A stretch of DNA of 64,000 nt from Pseudomonas viridiflava (lineage in GTDB: Bacteria; Pseudomonadota; Gammaproteobacteria; Pseudomonadales; Pseudomonadaceae), in assembly GCF_900590755.1 (NCBI RefSeq), contig NZ_UUOC01000025.1, positions 124,001 to 188,000 on the forward strand, given 5' to 3'. The first letter of the stretch is position 1, and each line of letters begins with the position of its first letter. Below, in pieces: positions 9,741-17,122 of the stretch. Under the pieces are notes generated by a model. That model worked only from the letters and a program-made list of their open reading frames with translations. It had not been told where the DNA came from and ran no database searches. Both the position numbers and the translations under genes were made by a program.

Positions 9741-11090
9741 ATGATTCATACACACTCGACATCTGATGTAGCCAAAGAGACGGGGAAAGTCACGGCTCCC
9801 CACGCCAGCATGGGCGCAAAGTTTCGCGGCGCCATGGCCGTAGGCAAAACCCGCTGGGGTATGTTGGCCCTGGTGTTTTTCGCCACCACGCTGAACTACA
9901 TCGACCGCGCCGCCCTGGGCGTCATGCAGCCGATCCTGGCCAAGGAAATGAGCTGGACGGCGATGGACTACGCCAACATCAACTTCTGGTTCCAGGTCGG
10001 TTACGCCGCTGGCTTCCTGCTGCAAGGCCGGTTTATCGACAAGGTCGGCGTCAAACGCGCGTTCTTCCTGGCGGTACTGCTCTGGAGTTTCGCCACCGGG
10101 GCTCATGGGCTGGCGACGTCGGCCACCGGCTTCATGATCTGCCGATTCATCCTGGGCCTGACCGAAGCAGCCAACTATCCGGCCTGCGTGAAGACCACGC
10201 GGCTGTGGTTCCCGGCGGGTGAGCGGGCCATCGCCACGGGGATTTTCAACGCCGGGACCAACGTCGGCGCGATGCTGACACCGGCGCTGCTGCCCTTCAT
10301 CCTGACGGTCTGGGGCTGGCAAGCCGCGTTTATCTGCATGGGCCTGCTCGGCCTGGTCTGGGTGGTGACCTGGCGCCTGAAGTATTACAACCCTGAGGAA
10401 CACCCGAGCGTCAGCCAGACCGAACTGGACTACATCAACGACAACGCCGAACCCGAACCAGTCAAAGTGCCTTTCTCGCACATCCTGAAGATGCGCGGCA
10501 CCTGGGCCTTCGCCATCGCCTATTCGCTGACCGCGCCAGTGTTCTGGTTCTACCTGTATTGGCTGCCGCCGTTTCTCAATCAGCAATACAACCTGGGCAT
10601 CAGCGTGACGCAAATGGGTATCCCGCTGATTCTGATCTGGCTGACCGCCGACTTCGGCAGCATCGGCGGCGGCATCCTCTCGTCCTGGCTGATCGGCCGA
10701 GGCATGCGCGCCACCACCGCGAGGCTGCTGTCGATGTTGATATTCGCACTGACCATTTGCAGCGTGGTATTCGCCGCCAATGCCAGTGGATTGTGGGTTG
10801 CCGTGCTGGCTATTTCCCTGGCGGTCGGCGCGCACCAGGCCTGGACGGCGAATATCTGGAGCCTGGTGATGGACTACACGCCCAAGCATCTGATGAGCAC
10901 GGTGTTCGGCTTCGGCGGCATGTGCGCAGCCATCGGCGGGATGTTCATGACCCAGATTGTCGGTGCCGTCCTGACCGCCACCAATAACAACTACAGTGTG
11001 CTGTTCACCATGATCCCGGCCATGTACTTCCTGGCCCTGACCTGGATGTACTTCATGGCGCCACGCCGGGTAGAACCGCTCAAAGACTGA
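9741..11090 (+). CDS. MFS transporter, likely quinate/shikimate uptake
   Basis: A 449-residue inner-membrane transporter with about 12 hydrophobic segments and the anion:cation symporter style of the ExuT group: NYIDRAALGV in helix 1, GRFIDKVGVKR after helix 2, and GLTEAANYPAC in helix 4. I use ATG 9741; a TTG two codons upstream is also in frame. Transcribed away from quiC and next to the dehydrogenase and regulator, it most likely imports quinate, shikimate, dehydroshikimate or a related acid (inference from context). A strong terminator follows. Confidence 0.88.
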   Translation: MIHTHSTSDVAKETGKVTAPHASMGAKFRGAMAVGKTRWGMLALVFFATTLNYIDRAALGVMQPILAKEMSWTAMDYANINFWFQVGYAAGFLLQGRFIDKVGVKRAFFLAVLLWSFATGAHGLATSATGFMICRFILGLTEAANYPACVKTTRLWFPAGERAIATGIFNAGTNVGAMLTPALLPFILTVWGWQAAFICMGLLGLVWVVTWRLKYYNPEEHPSVSQTELDYINDNAEPEPVKVPFSHILKMRGTWAFAIAYSLTAPVFWFYLYWLPPFLNQQYNLGISVTQMGIPLILIWLTADFGSIGGGILSSWLIGRGMRATTARLLSMLIFALTICSVVFAANASGLWVAVLAISLAVGAHQAWTANIWSLVMDYTPKHLMSTVFGFGGMCAAIGGMFMTQIVGAVLTATNNNYSVLFTMIPAMYFLALTWMYFMAPRRVEPLKD

Positions 11091-11102
11091 TCAACTGCAT
11101 GA

Positions 11103-11137
11103 CAAAAGGCCGCTGCCCCGCCAGCGGCCTTTTTTAT
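11103..11137 (+). terminator. rho-independent terminator after MFS gene
   Basis: AAAAGGCCGCTG-CCCCGC-CAGCGGCC followed by TTTTTTATT, starting 13 bp after the transporter stop. The stem plus T-run is a textbook intrinsic terminator. Confidence 0.9.
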
Positions 11138-11307
11138 TGCGCTTTTTTATTACCAGCGGAAACATCCCACAAACATTTCTTTCAGCAAAATCCGACAAAA
11201 ATACTGGAATTGATCCCACTCAATCAGGGAAGCTTGCCGCCCACCGCTGATCCCTGCTTTCAGCGGCGAGCTTGTTTAAGCGTAATTGGATTCCAGGAAG
11301 CACTCCC

Positions 11308-12099
11308 ATGCCGGCGATACGCTGGACCAGCCTGACTTTATTGACCCTCGGCTACGGCCTGGCACTGAGCCATGGCGACCTCACCCTCCCCGCGACCATC
11401 ACCTTTGGCCTTTTGATCATGGCCGGTGTCTGCGTGACCCAGTTCAGGCAGCGGCCCGTTGTCTGGTTCGGCCATGGGCTGTTCATTGCCCTGAGCATTG
11501 CACTGGCCAGCCATTGGCTGCCGGGGTTCTTCAGTGAGCGAGTCATCGCCGCGCAACGCTTTTCAGAACACGCCGCGCCGTTCTCGATGTACCTCAATCT
11601 CGATAAACCCCTGATCGGTTTCTGGATTCTGCTTGCCTGCCCCTGGGCCCTGGCGGCGGTGCGCGCAGGGCGAGCAGTGAAAACCTCGCTGCTGATGCTG
11701 TTGAGCACCAGCCTGGTCTGCCTCGGCACAGCAACGGCCCTCGGGGTTGTCGGCTGGGCACCCAAGTGGCCAGAGCAAAGCACCCTCTGGCTACTGAACA
11801 ATCTGCTGTTGGTGACCCTGACTGAAGAACTGCTGTTCCGCGCCTATATCCAGGGTGGGTTGCAGCATCTATTGCGACGTCTGCCCTATGGCGGCGCGAT
11901 GGCTGTTGTTCTGTCCGCCGGGCTGTTCGGGTTGGTACATCTGGGCGGCGGATGGCAATGGGCGCTGCTCGCCGGTATCGCTGGTGTCGGTTACGGCGTG
12001 GCCTACCGCTACGGAGGCTTGCAGGCGGCAGTGGTGACCCATTTCGGGCTGAATCTGCTGCATTTCAGCCTTTTCACCTACCCCATGTTCGACCGCTGA
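11308..12099 (+). CDS. CPBP-family intramembrane metalloprotease
   Basis: A 263-residue integral membrane protein with about eight hydrophobic segments. It carries the three Abi/CAAX-protease motifs: EELLFR (glutamates 173-174, Arg178), FGLVH (Phe207, His211) and HFGLN (His245, Asn249). Relatives cleave membrane or prenylated substrates or act in bacteriocin immunity; no substrate can be inferred here. The open frame starts at a TTG at 11272, but ATG 11308 with AGGAAG upstream gives a better start. It appears monocistronic between the terminator at 11103 and the chemoreceptor gene. Confidence 0.85.
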   Translation: MPAIRWTSLTLLTLGYGLALSHGDLTLPATITFGLLIMAGVCVTQFRQRPVVWFGHGLFIALSIALASHWLPGFFSERVIAAQRFSEHAAPFSMYLNLDKPLIGFWILLACPWALAAVRAGRAVKTSLLMLLSTSLVCLGTATALGVVGWAPKWPEQSTLWLLNNLLLVTLTEELLFRAYIQGGLQHLLRRLPYGGAMAVVLSAGLFGLVHLGGGWQWALLAGIAGVGYGVAYRYGGLQAAVVTHFGLNLLHFSLFTYPMFDR

Positions 12100-12145
12100 A
12101 CAATTGCCTGGCGTCAATGACTTGCCAGTCATTTGCCATACCCGC

Positions 12146-12172
12146 TCAATAAATGGGTTATTTTGTCGATAA
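12146..12172 (+). promoter_or_regulatory. probable sigma-28 (FliA) promoter
   Basis: TCAATAAA, 11 bp, then GTCGATAA. The -10 matches 7 of 8 bases of the sigma-28 consensus GCCGATAA, and the spacing from the -35 is right. It ends 30 bp before the start codon of a chemoreceptor gene, a class commonly transcribed by FliA. Confidence 0.6.
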
Positions 12173-12202
12173 CGTCACAAAGCCCAGCGGATCGGACAGC
12201 TC

Positions 12203-13768
12203 ATGCGTAATAACCAGCCCATTACTCAACGCGAACGGACATTTCCTGCACAACAGCGATTGATCTCCACCACCGACGCCAAAGGCGTGATCACCTACTG
12301 CAACGATGCCTTTGTGGAAATCAGCGGTTTCTCGCGAGAGGAACTGCTCAAGGCACCGCACAACCTGGTGCGTCACCCGGACGTCCCGCCTGCGGTTTTC
12401 GAGCACATGTGGACCACGCTCAAGAATGGCCTGCCGTGGATGGGCATCGTCAAGAATCGCTGCAAGAGCGGTGACCACTACTGGGTTAACGCCTACGTCA
12501 CGCCGATGTTCGAGAACCAGAAAGTCGTGGGCTTCGAATCTGTAAGGGTCAAACCCACCGCCGAACAGATCAAGCGCGCCGAAGCCCTGTACGCTCGCCT
12601 GAACAACGGCAAGTCCGCCATCCCGAGCCGTGACAAATGGCTGCCGGTGTTGCAGGACTGGCTGCCGTTCATCCTGGTCAGCCAACTCAGCTTTCTGATT
12701 GGCGTGTGGCTTAACACCAGCTGGGGCTTCGCCCTCGCCGCCGGTTTGTCGGTACCCCTGGGCCTGTTGGGGCTGAGCTGGCAACAGCGCGGAACCAAAC
12801 GGCTGCTGCGTCTGGCGGAACAGACCACCTCCGACCCGCTGATCGCGCAGATGTACACCGACAGCCGTGGCCCGCAAGCGCGTCTTGAGATGTCGATCCT
12901 CAGCCAGGAAGCGCGGATGAAAACCTGCCTGACGCGCCTGCAAGACACCGCTGAACAACTCAACGGTCAGGCGCGACAGTCCAACACCCTCGCCAACGCC
13001 AGCTCCACCGGCCTTGAGCGCCAGCGAGTGGAGACCGAGCAAGTGGCAACCGCCATCAATCAGATGGCCGCCACCACCCAGGAAGTCGCCAGCCACGTCC
13101 AGCGCACCGCAGATGCCACCCAACAAGCCAATCAGTTGACCCGTCGCGGCCGGGACATCGCCGGGGAAACCCGCGAGGCCATCCAGCGCTTGTCGAAAGC
13201 CGTGGGTGAAACCGGCCTGACCGTCACCCAACTGGCCCATGACAGCGACGAAATCGGTGGCGTAGTCGACGTGATCAAAGGCATCGCCGACCAGACCAAC
13301 CTGCTGGCCCTCAACGCCGCCATCGAAGCAGCCCGCGCCGGGGAAATGGGCCGTGGTTTCGCAGTCGTCGCTGATGAAGTACGCCAACTGGCCCAGCGCA
13401 CCACCGAATCCACCGGGCAGATCCACGGCCTGATCGCCAAACTGCAAAGCACCGCCAACGCCGCCGTGCAGACCATGAACACCGGCCATCGTCAGGCAGA
13501 AGAAGGCGTGGCCAAGGTGCTGGAAGCCGATCAGGCGTTGATCGGCATCAGCGAAGCGGTGGCCAACATCACCGACATGACTACGCAGATCGCCGCTGCA
13601 ACAGAAGAACAAAGCTCCGTGGCTGAGGAAATCAGCCGCAACATCGCGACCATCGCCACCCTCGCCGACCAGACCTCCGACGAAGCCCAGCGCTCGGCAG
13701 TCCTGAGCGGCGAACTGACCGACACCGCCAACTCGCAGTATTCGTTGGTGGAGCGTTTTAACCGCTAG
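12203..13768 (+). CDS. PAS-domain methyl-accepting chemotaxis protein (Aer-like)
   Basis: A 521-residue chemoreceptor. A PAS domain occupies about 20-120 ([20 protein letters not shown]), followed by two closely spaced hydrophobic segments (about 152-195) and a long signalling coiled coil. The highly conserved tip [19 protein letters not shown] lies at about 363-381. The order PAS, membrane hairpin, signalling domain without a periplasmic sensor is that of the aerotaxis receptor Aer, so it probably senses redox or energy state from the cytoplasm. It has its own sigma-28-like promoter and a terminator after it. Confidence 0.9.
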   Translation: MRNNQPITQRERTFPAQQRLISTTDAKGVITYCNDAFVEISGFSREELLKAPHNLVRHPDVPPAVFEHMWTTLKNGLPWMGIVKNRCKSGDHYWVNAYVTPMFENQKVVGFESVRVKPTAEQIKRAEALYARLNNGKSAIPSRDKWLPVLQDWLPFILVSQLSFLIGVWLNTSWGFALAAGLSVPLGLLGLSWQQRGTKRLLRLAEQTTSDPLIAQMYTDSRGPQARLEMSILSQEARMKTCLTRLQDTAEQLNGQARQSNTLANASSTGLERQRVETEQVATAINQMAATTQEVASHVQRTADATQQANQLTRRGRDIAGETREAIQRLSKAVGETGLTVTQLAHDSDEIGGVVDVIKGIADQTNLLALNAAIEAARAGEMGRGFAVVADEVRQLAQRTTESTGQIHGLIAKLQSTANAAVQTMNTGHRQAEEGVAKVLEADQALIGISEAVANITDMTTQIAAATEEQSSVAEEISRNIATIATLADQTSDEAQRSAVLSGELTDTANSQYSLVERFNR

Positions 13769-13786
13769 CGTTCAGGCGTTGAAACC

Positions 13787-13820
13787 AACCCCGGCAAACC
13801 TGTTTGTCGGGGTTTTTTAT
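13787..13820 (+). terminator. terminator after chemoreceptor gene
   Basis: Stem AACCCCGGCAAAC / GTTTGTCGGGGTT with one mismatch and a 3-base loop, ending in TTTTTTAT, 19 bp after the stop. Confidence 0.85.
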
Positions 13821-13856
13821 TGGTGGTGTCGGGCATGCCCGAAAAAACGACGCCAA

Positions 13857-13885
13857 CCTGTAGGAGCTGCCGAAGGCTGCGAACC
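13857..13885. repeat. single REP arm (GAGCTGCCGAAGGCTGCGAA type)
   Basis: CCTGTAGGAGCTGCCGAAGG and the following CTGCGAA match one arm of the pairs at 6388 and 33236, but no matching inverted arm follows. Confidence 0.75.
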
Positions 13886-13963
13886 GCTGCTTATCATACG
13901 AACCACATTCGTGGCCTCGCGGTACCCGTACAGGTTTGGTGGCAAACCCGAAAAAACACAGAA

Positions 13964-14058
13964 CCTGTAGGAGCCATCGGAGGTTACGACAGTCGCGAAG
14001 GCGGTGTATCAGGCAAACCGCATTCGTCGCCGTCGTAACCTCCGACAACTCCTACAGG
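13964..14058. repeat. REP-like inverted pair (GGAGGTTACGAC variant)
   Basis: CCTGTAGGAGCCATCGGAGG...TTACGACAG is mirrored by CGTAACCTCCGACAACTCCTACAGG. The ends keep the CTGTAGGAG core but the stem sequence differs from the other families in the window. Confidence 0.75.
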
Positions 14059-14330
14059 GTCGAGGTCAAATTCAAACAACGTCCTACAAATTCCATCAAC
14101 TTAATGGAAGTTCCGTGTAGGCAACTTCTGAAAGTAGATACCTACAGCGTTTTTCATTGTTTTCAGTGTTCCGCCGCGTTGACAGCCAAATCAAGATCCT
14201 ATTAGTTGAATTCCAGAAGTAGCGTTACACACAAGATTATTTTCTTGTTGTAGGACCCTTCCTACAAACTACTTCTGAACACTTAATTAATTGAGATCGC
14301 GCTGCATGGCGGCGTGATTCGGAGAACATA
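14059..14330. other. AT-rich leader region of the Ig-module locus
   Basis: No gene is seen. GC falls sharply compared with flanking genes. The stretch has repeated CCTACA/TGTAGG words, including CCTACAAATTCC near 14082, and the symmetric box at 14249. It probably holds the promoter of the following two-gene unit. Confidence 0.5.
14249..14266 (+). promoter_or_regulatory. TGTAGG-N6-CCTACA inverted box
   Basis: TGTAGGACCCTTCCTACA is an inverted repeat with a 6-bp spacer, 65 bp before the first Ig-module gene. The same architecture occurs at 15829. It resembles in layout the GacA upstream site (TGTAAG-N6-CTTACA) with one change per half, but which protein binds is unknown. Confidence 0.45.
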
Positions 14331-14966
14331 ATGAGCACCTTACAAAAATTTGATTTTTCGGCACCGTTTGTTCCGGCAGCCGATCCACTTGATGGACTGT
14401 TGCATATCGAAGAGCTGAGCTCGCCTATCGAAGTTCTGGTAGGGATCTGGATCGCCATGAGCCCTGGCGACTACATTCAGCTCATGCTGAACGGCGAGCT
14501 GATCGGGCCGGTTCGCACCCTGTCTGAAACCGAGGGACCTGACCAGATTATCTCCATGGAGATTGACCCGCGCGATTTGCTGGACGAGGGGAAACACCTT
14601 CTCGGCTTCCGCGCGAGTAATCATGAAAATGGCGTGGAAGTGGACTCAAAAACAGTGCCACTCATCATCGACCGCACCGCCCCCGGAGCATCGCTGCTGG
14701 CACCCGCCCTGCTACCTGATATCAGCGTGGGCGACTCCGCCAAGGCCAAAATCCCAGGCTACGTGGGCATGGAGCCCGGAGACACGATCGAGACCCTCTG
14801 CAACAACACCGAAGGCCCGACCTTCCTGGTTCAACCAGACAACCTGACCACCACTCCTATCGAAATCCGTTTTACCAAGGATTTCCTCGACAGCCTGCAG
14901 AGCGACAAGGTCACCCTCACCTATCAAGTCACCGACCGCGCGGGTAACCGCTCGATTCCGGCGTAA
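14331..14966 (+). CDS. Ig-like two-module protein, C-terminus cut by early stop
   Basis: A 211-residue protein of unknown function, beginning with the locus-specific motif KFDFSAPFVPAA. It has two modules: about 1-110 (ending in the IDRTAPG linker) and about 110-211 (ending VTDRAGNRS), the DxAGN style end of bacterial Ig-like domains. The next gene is a clear paralogue. There the frame continues AQPVELTVQR; here GCG is followed by TAA and then in-frame codons for PVELTIAR before a second stop at 14991-14993. A CAA-to-TAA change would therefore have removed nine residues. No signal peptide or membrane segment is seen. GGAGA precedes the ATG. It is co-directional with the next gene. Confidence 0.7.
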   Translation: MSTLQKFDFSAPFVPAADPLDGLLHIEELSSPIEVLVGIWIAMSPGDYIQLMLNGELIGPVRTLSETEGPDQIISMEIDPRDLLDEGKHLLGFRASNHENGVEVDSKTVPLIIDRTAPGASLLAPALLPDISVGDSAKAKIPGYVGMEPGDTIETLCNNTEGPTFLVQPDNLTTTPIEIRFTKDFLDSLQSDKVTLTYQVTDRAGNRSIPA

Positions 14967-15021
14967 CCGGTTGAACTGACCATCGCCCGCTAACCCCGAT
15001 TAAATGTTTGAGAATAGAACC

Positions 15022-15684
15022 ATGAACACAACACAAAAATTCGACTTCGCCGCCCCTTTCGTCCCTGCTGCCTCCCCTGAGGATGGTCTGATTCGCACCG
15101 TCGAGCTGGGCGAGTTCGTGGCCGTTGAGGTCACTCTGTGGAGCGCCATCCGCCCCGGCTTCTATCTCCAACTGACCCTGAATAAGGAACTGGTGGGTGA
15201 AGTCTGGACCATGTCTGACATCTATCAGCCAGGAGACATCATCCACCTGAAGCTCGACTCCAGGCTCTTGGCCCAGGAGGGTCGATATGAGCTGGGCTTC
15301 CGGGCGACCAACCCTTTCAGCGAGATATCCAACTATTCACCCACCACCGCTCTGCTCATCGACCGCGCCCCACCGGGTGCTCCGCTGATGGGGCCAATAA
15401 TGTTTGCCCAGGCCAGCTTCAGTGACACCCTCAAGGGCCGGATCCCGAGCTATTCCGGCCAGGCCACAGGTGATTACATCCAGACAGTCTGCAACGGCTC
15501 CTCTGGCCCGGCCCATCGTGTTCGACCAGAAAACCTGAGCACCACGCCCATCGAAATCTCCTTTACCAAGGAGCTGATGGAGGGTCTGTTCAGTGACAAA
15601 GTCAGCATCACTTACCACGTGACAGACCGTGCGGGGAACCGCTCGATCCTGGCGCAACCTGTTGAGCTGACCGTCCAGCGCTAA
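15022..15684 (+). CDS. Ig-like two-module protein, paralogue of preceding gene
   Basis: A 220-residue protein of unknown function with the same plan as the gene before it: KFDFAAPFVPAA near the N-terminus, a first module closing at IDRAPPG, a second closing at VTDRAGNRS, and an intact tail AQPVELTVQR. Within each module a strand such as GDYIQTVCNG alternates with TPIEISFTKE, fitting a beta-sandwich. No signal peptide, anchor or catalytic motif is seen. I start at ATG 15022 because it gives the same N-terminus as the paralogue; an in-frame ATG at 15004 would add six residues. It is probably an operon with the previous gene, closed by the terminator at 15715. Confidence 0.7.
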   Translation: MNTTQKFDFAAPFVPAASPEDGLIRTVELGEFVAVEVTLWSAIRPGFYLQLTLNKELVGEVWTMSDIYQPGDIIHLKLDSRLLAQEGRYELGFRATNPFSEISNYSPTTALLIDRAPPGAPLMGPIMFAQASFSDTLKGRIPSYSGQATGDYIQTVCNGSSGPAHRVRPENLSTTPIEISFTKELMEGLFSDKVSITYHVTDRAGNRSILAQPVELTVQR

Positions 15685-15714
15685 CCATTACATCCATTTG
15701 AGTTCTATACACTT

Positions 15715-15749
15715 AAGTCCTGCACGCATTTGCGTGCAGGACTTTTTTT
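15715..15749 (+). terminator. terminator after two-gene Ig-module unit
   Basis: Perfect 14-bp stem AAGTCCTGCACGCA / TGCGTGCAGGACTT with a 2-base spacer and a run of seven T, 30 bp after the stop. Confidence 0.92.
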
Positions 15750-15828
15750 ATGATCTTGAGTGAAATTTCCGACACTTCGGTATTAAAACGCCTCAACTTT
15801 AAAGTTCTGCAGTTCCTACAGCAAAAAC

Positions 15829-15846
15829 TGTAGTACTCGGCCTACA
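15829..15846 (+). promoter_or_regulatory. TGTAGT-N6-CCTACA inverted box
   Basis: TGTAGTACTCGGCCTACA has the same half-sites and 6-bp spacing as the box at 14249, apart from one base. It lies about 257 bp before the next gene start. Shared regulation with the first unit is inference. Confidence 0.4.
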
Positions 15847-16103
15847 AAATTCCGTTAATGGTGTAACTTTCAAAACCTCGCAAAGCCCTTTAAATACGGA
15901 CATCTGCGTAGAACCCTGGATACATCGCTCCCGTTTCGCCGCCACCCACGACCAACTATCGGAAGGACGATTACACCGGCAAAATTCGGATTTGTCTGAC
16001 TTGACCTGTTCCTCGCGGATCAATTTAATACGCCAACTCCGCCATGGATCGGCACTGTTTACTTCCATATCAGCTGAGACAATCATTTATTCAGGACGAT
16101 GAG

Positions 16104-16691
16104 ATGGACGATAAGTTCTCCAACGACAAACCACTGGACATCCCCGAGCCAACTGACGACCTCAGCGAACAATGCTCGGAGCTGGCGCCGAAATACATTC
16201 CGGATTTGAAGGCCGGGCCTACCGAAGTGCGCGGACCGGAACCGGATGACGAATCAAGCGATGAGTTCAGCAAGCCGCCCATCCGGCACCCGTCGCTGGA
16301 TATCTCGCGCAGTTTGAGGCCACCCAAACTGGCACACGTGCGCCCGCATTCCATCACCTATGAACAGGCCCATGGCGGTATCAACGTGCAGATTCCAGGT
16401 ACCTCCGCCATGCATTACAACGATGCGCTGGTGTTTTACTGGGGGCTGAACAAATCCTCGACCCGACTGTTGCTGCGCACTGTCAACAAACAAACCACGG
16501 TACGGGTGCTGTGCGTCAGCTACGACTTGATGACCCATCTGCACTACGGGCCGGTCGAGGTGTACTACGAAGTCCATCGCGGGCCATACCTGGTTGGCAT
16601 TTCACCTACCTTGCATGTCACCGTCGGCGACGGCCCGACACCGCCCAAGCCGACGCGGCAAAGAGGCAGAAAGAAAATGAGTGATTCCTGA
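16104..16691 (+). CDS. single Ig-like module protein with acidic N-terminus
   Basis: A 195-residue protein of unknown function. Residues about 1-75 are acidic, proline-rich and low in complexity (likely disordered). Residues about 85-180 form one module: YNDALVFYWGL, VRVLCVSYDLM, VEVYYEVHRGPYLVGISP, LHVTV. These line up with the repeats of the 22309-23724 frame (GDSVLVNWLG, VELLFNVP, ASVTYSVARAG, LFLRV). The tail is basic (RQRGRKK). No signal peptide is seen. I chose ATG 16104, preceded by AGGACGATGAG, over the in-frame ATG at 16044. Membership in the locus family is inference from this alignment by eye. Confidence 0.65.
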   Translation: MDDKFSNDKPLDIPEPTDDLSEQCSELAPKYIPDLKAGPTEVRGPEPDDESSDEFSKPPIRHPSLDISRSLRPPKLAHVRPHSITYEQAHGGINVQIPGTSAMHYNDALVFYWGLNKSSTRLLLRTVNKQTTVRVLCVSYDLMTHLHYGPVEVYYEVHRGPYLVGISPTLHVTVGDGPTPPKPTRQRGRKKMSDS

Positions 16692-16710
16692 CACCACAGA
16701 TTCATGAATA

Positions 16711-16751
16711 GACCCAAAAAAAAGACCCCCGGTGATTACTCATCGGGGGTC
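16711..16751 (-). terminator. terminator for minus-strand transcription
   Basis: Read on the minus strand, GACCCCCGATG...CACCGGGGGTC is followed by TTTTTTTTGGG, an intrinsic terminator. It would end read-through from the autotransporter gene, whose stop is about 370 bp upstream on that strand, and also sits just after the + strand gene. Confidence 0.7.
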
Positions 16752-16886
16752 ATCCATTGCTATCAGGTAAAGGTGTTTTCTGTAGGGGCGCACGAGCAAC
16801 GAACCCGTGCGAGTTCTTTCGGGAAAGGCCGCTACTCTTTGCGGGTCATCCATTGCTACGGGTAAAGATGATTTCTGTAGGAGCGC
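16748..16886. repeat. imperfect direct repeat, two copies 95 bp apart
   Basis: GGGTCATCCATTGCTA, then GGTAAAG, then TTTCTGTAGG(A/G)GCGC occurs at about 16748-16791 and again at 16843-16886. The second copy runs into the REP pair at 16874, so a REP-end unit appears to have duplicated here. Confidence 0.7.
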
Positions 16887-16966
16887 GCGAGCACCGCGAG
16901 GCCGCGATGGCGGTGTGACAGGCAGACCGCTATCGCGGCCTCGCGGTGCTCGTGAATTCCTACAGA
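16874..16966. repeat. REP inverted pair (GAGCACCGCGAGGCCGCGAT type)
   Basis: Arms TCTGTAGGAGCGCGCGAGCA... and CCTCGCGGTGCTCGTGAATTCCTACAGA face each other across GGCGGTGTGACAGGCAGACCG. This is a further REP family. Confidence 0.85.
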
Positions 16967-17037
16967 GATTGCGGTTTACCTGACTCACCGAGTTATCGTC
17001 CTTCCCGAGCAAGCTCAGTCCCACAGACTCGATGGAA

Positions 17038-17062
17038 CCTGTAGGACCGGCTTCACCGGTCC
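17038..17062. repeat. single REP arm (GGACCGGCTTCACCGG type)
   Basis: CCTGTAGGACCGGCTTCACC followed by GGTCC is one arm related to the 5249 family; no partner arm is seen. Confidence 0.55.
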
Positions 17063-17122
17063 ATGCGCTACCTGTGCATCACAGGCCAACCAGAATCCCC
17101 CGCAGGAGACCGAGTGCCTGCA

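Larger units (their letters stand above)
15685..16103. other. AT-rich intergenic region with terminator and box
   Basis: No gene is supported. It contains the terminator at 15715-15749, the inverted box at 15829-15846 and CCTACAAAATTCCGTTAATGG, which resembles CCTACAAATTCC...TTAATGG upstream of the first Ig-module gene. It probably holds the promoter of the next gene. Confidence 0.5.
16692..17122. other. 431-bp intergenic region of REP copies and terminator
   Basis: No gene. In order it holds a minus-strand terminator (16711-16751), a direct repeat of about 44 bp (16748 and 16843), an inverted REP pair (16874-16966) and a single REP arm (17038-17062). Confidence 0.65.

Noticed and set aside
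9693..10889. 398-codon minus-strand frame over the MFS gene
   Set aside because: Shadow frame; the MFS protein on the other strand has all expected helices and motifs.
12158..13612. 484-codon minus-strand frame over the chemoreceptor
   Set aside because: Antisense shadow of a conserved MCP signalling domain.
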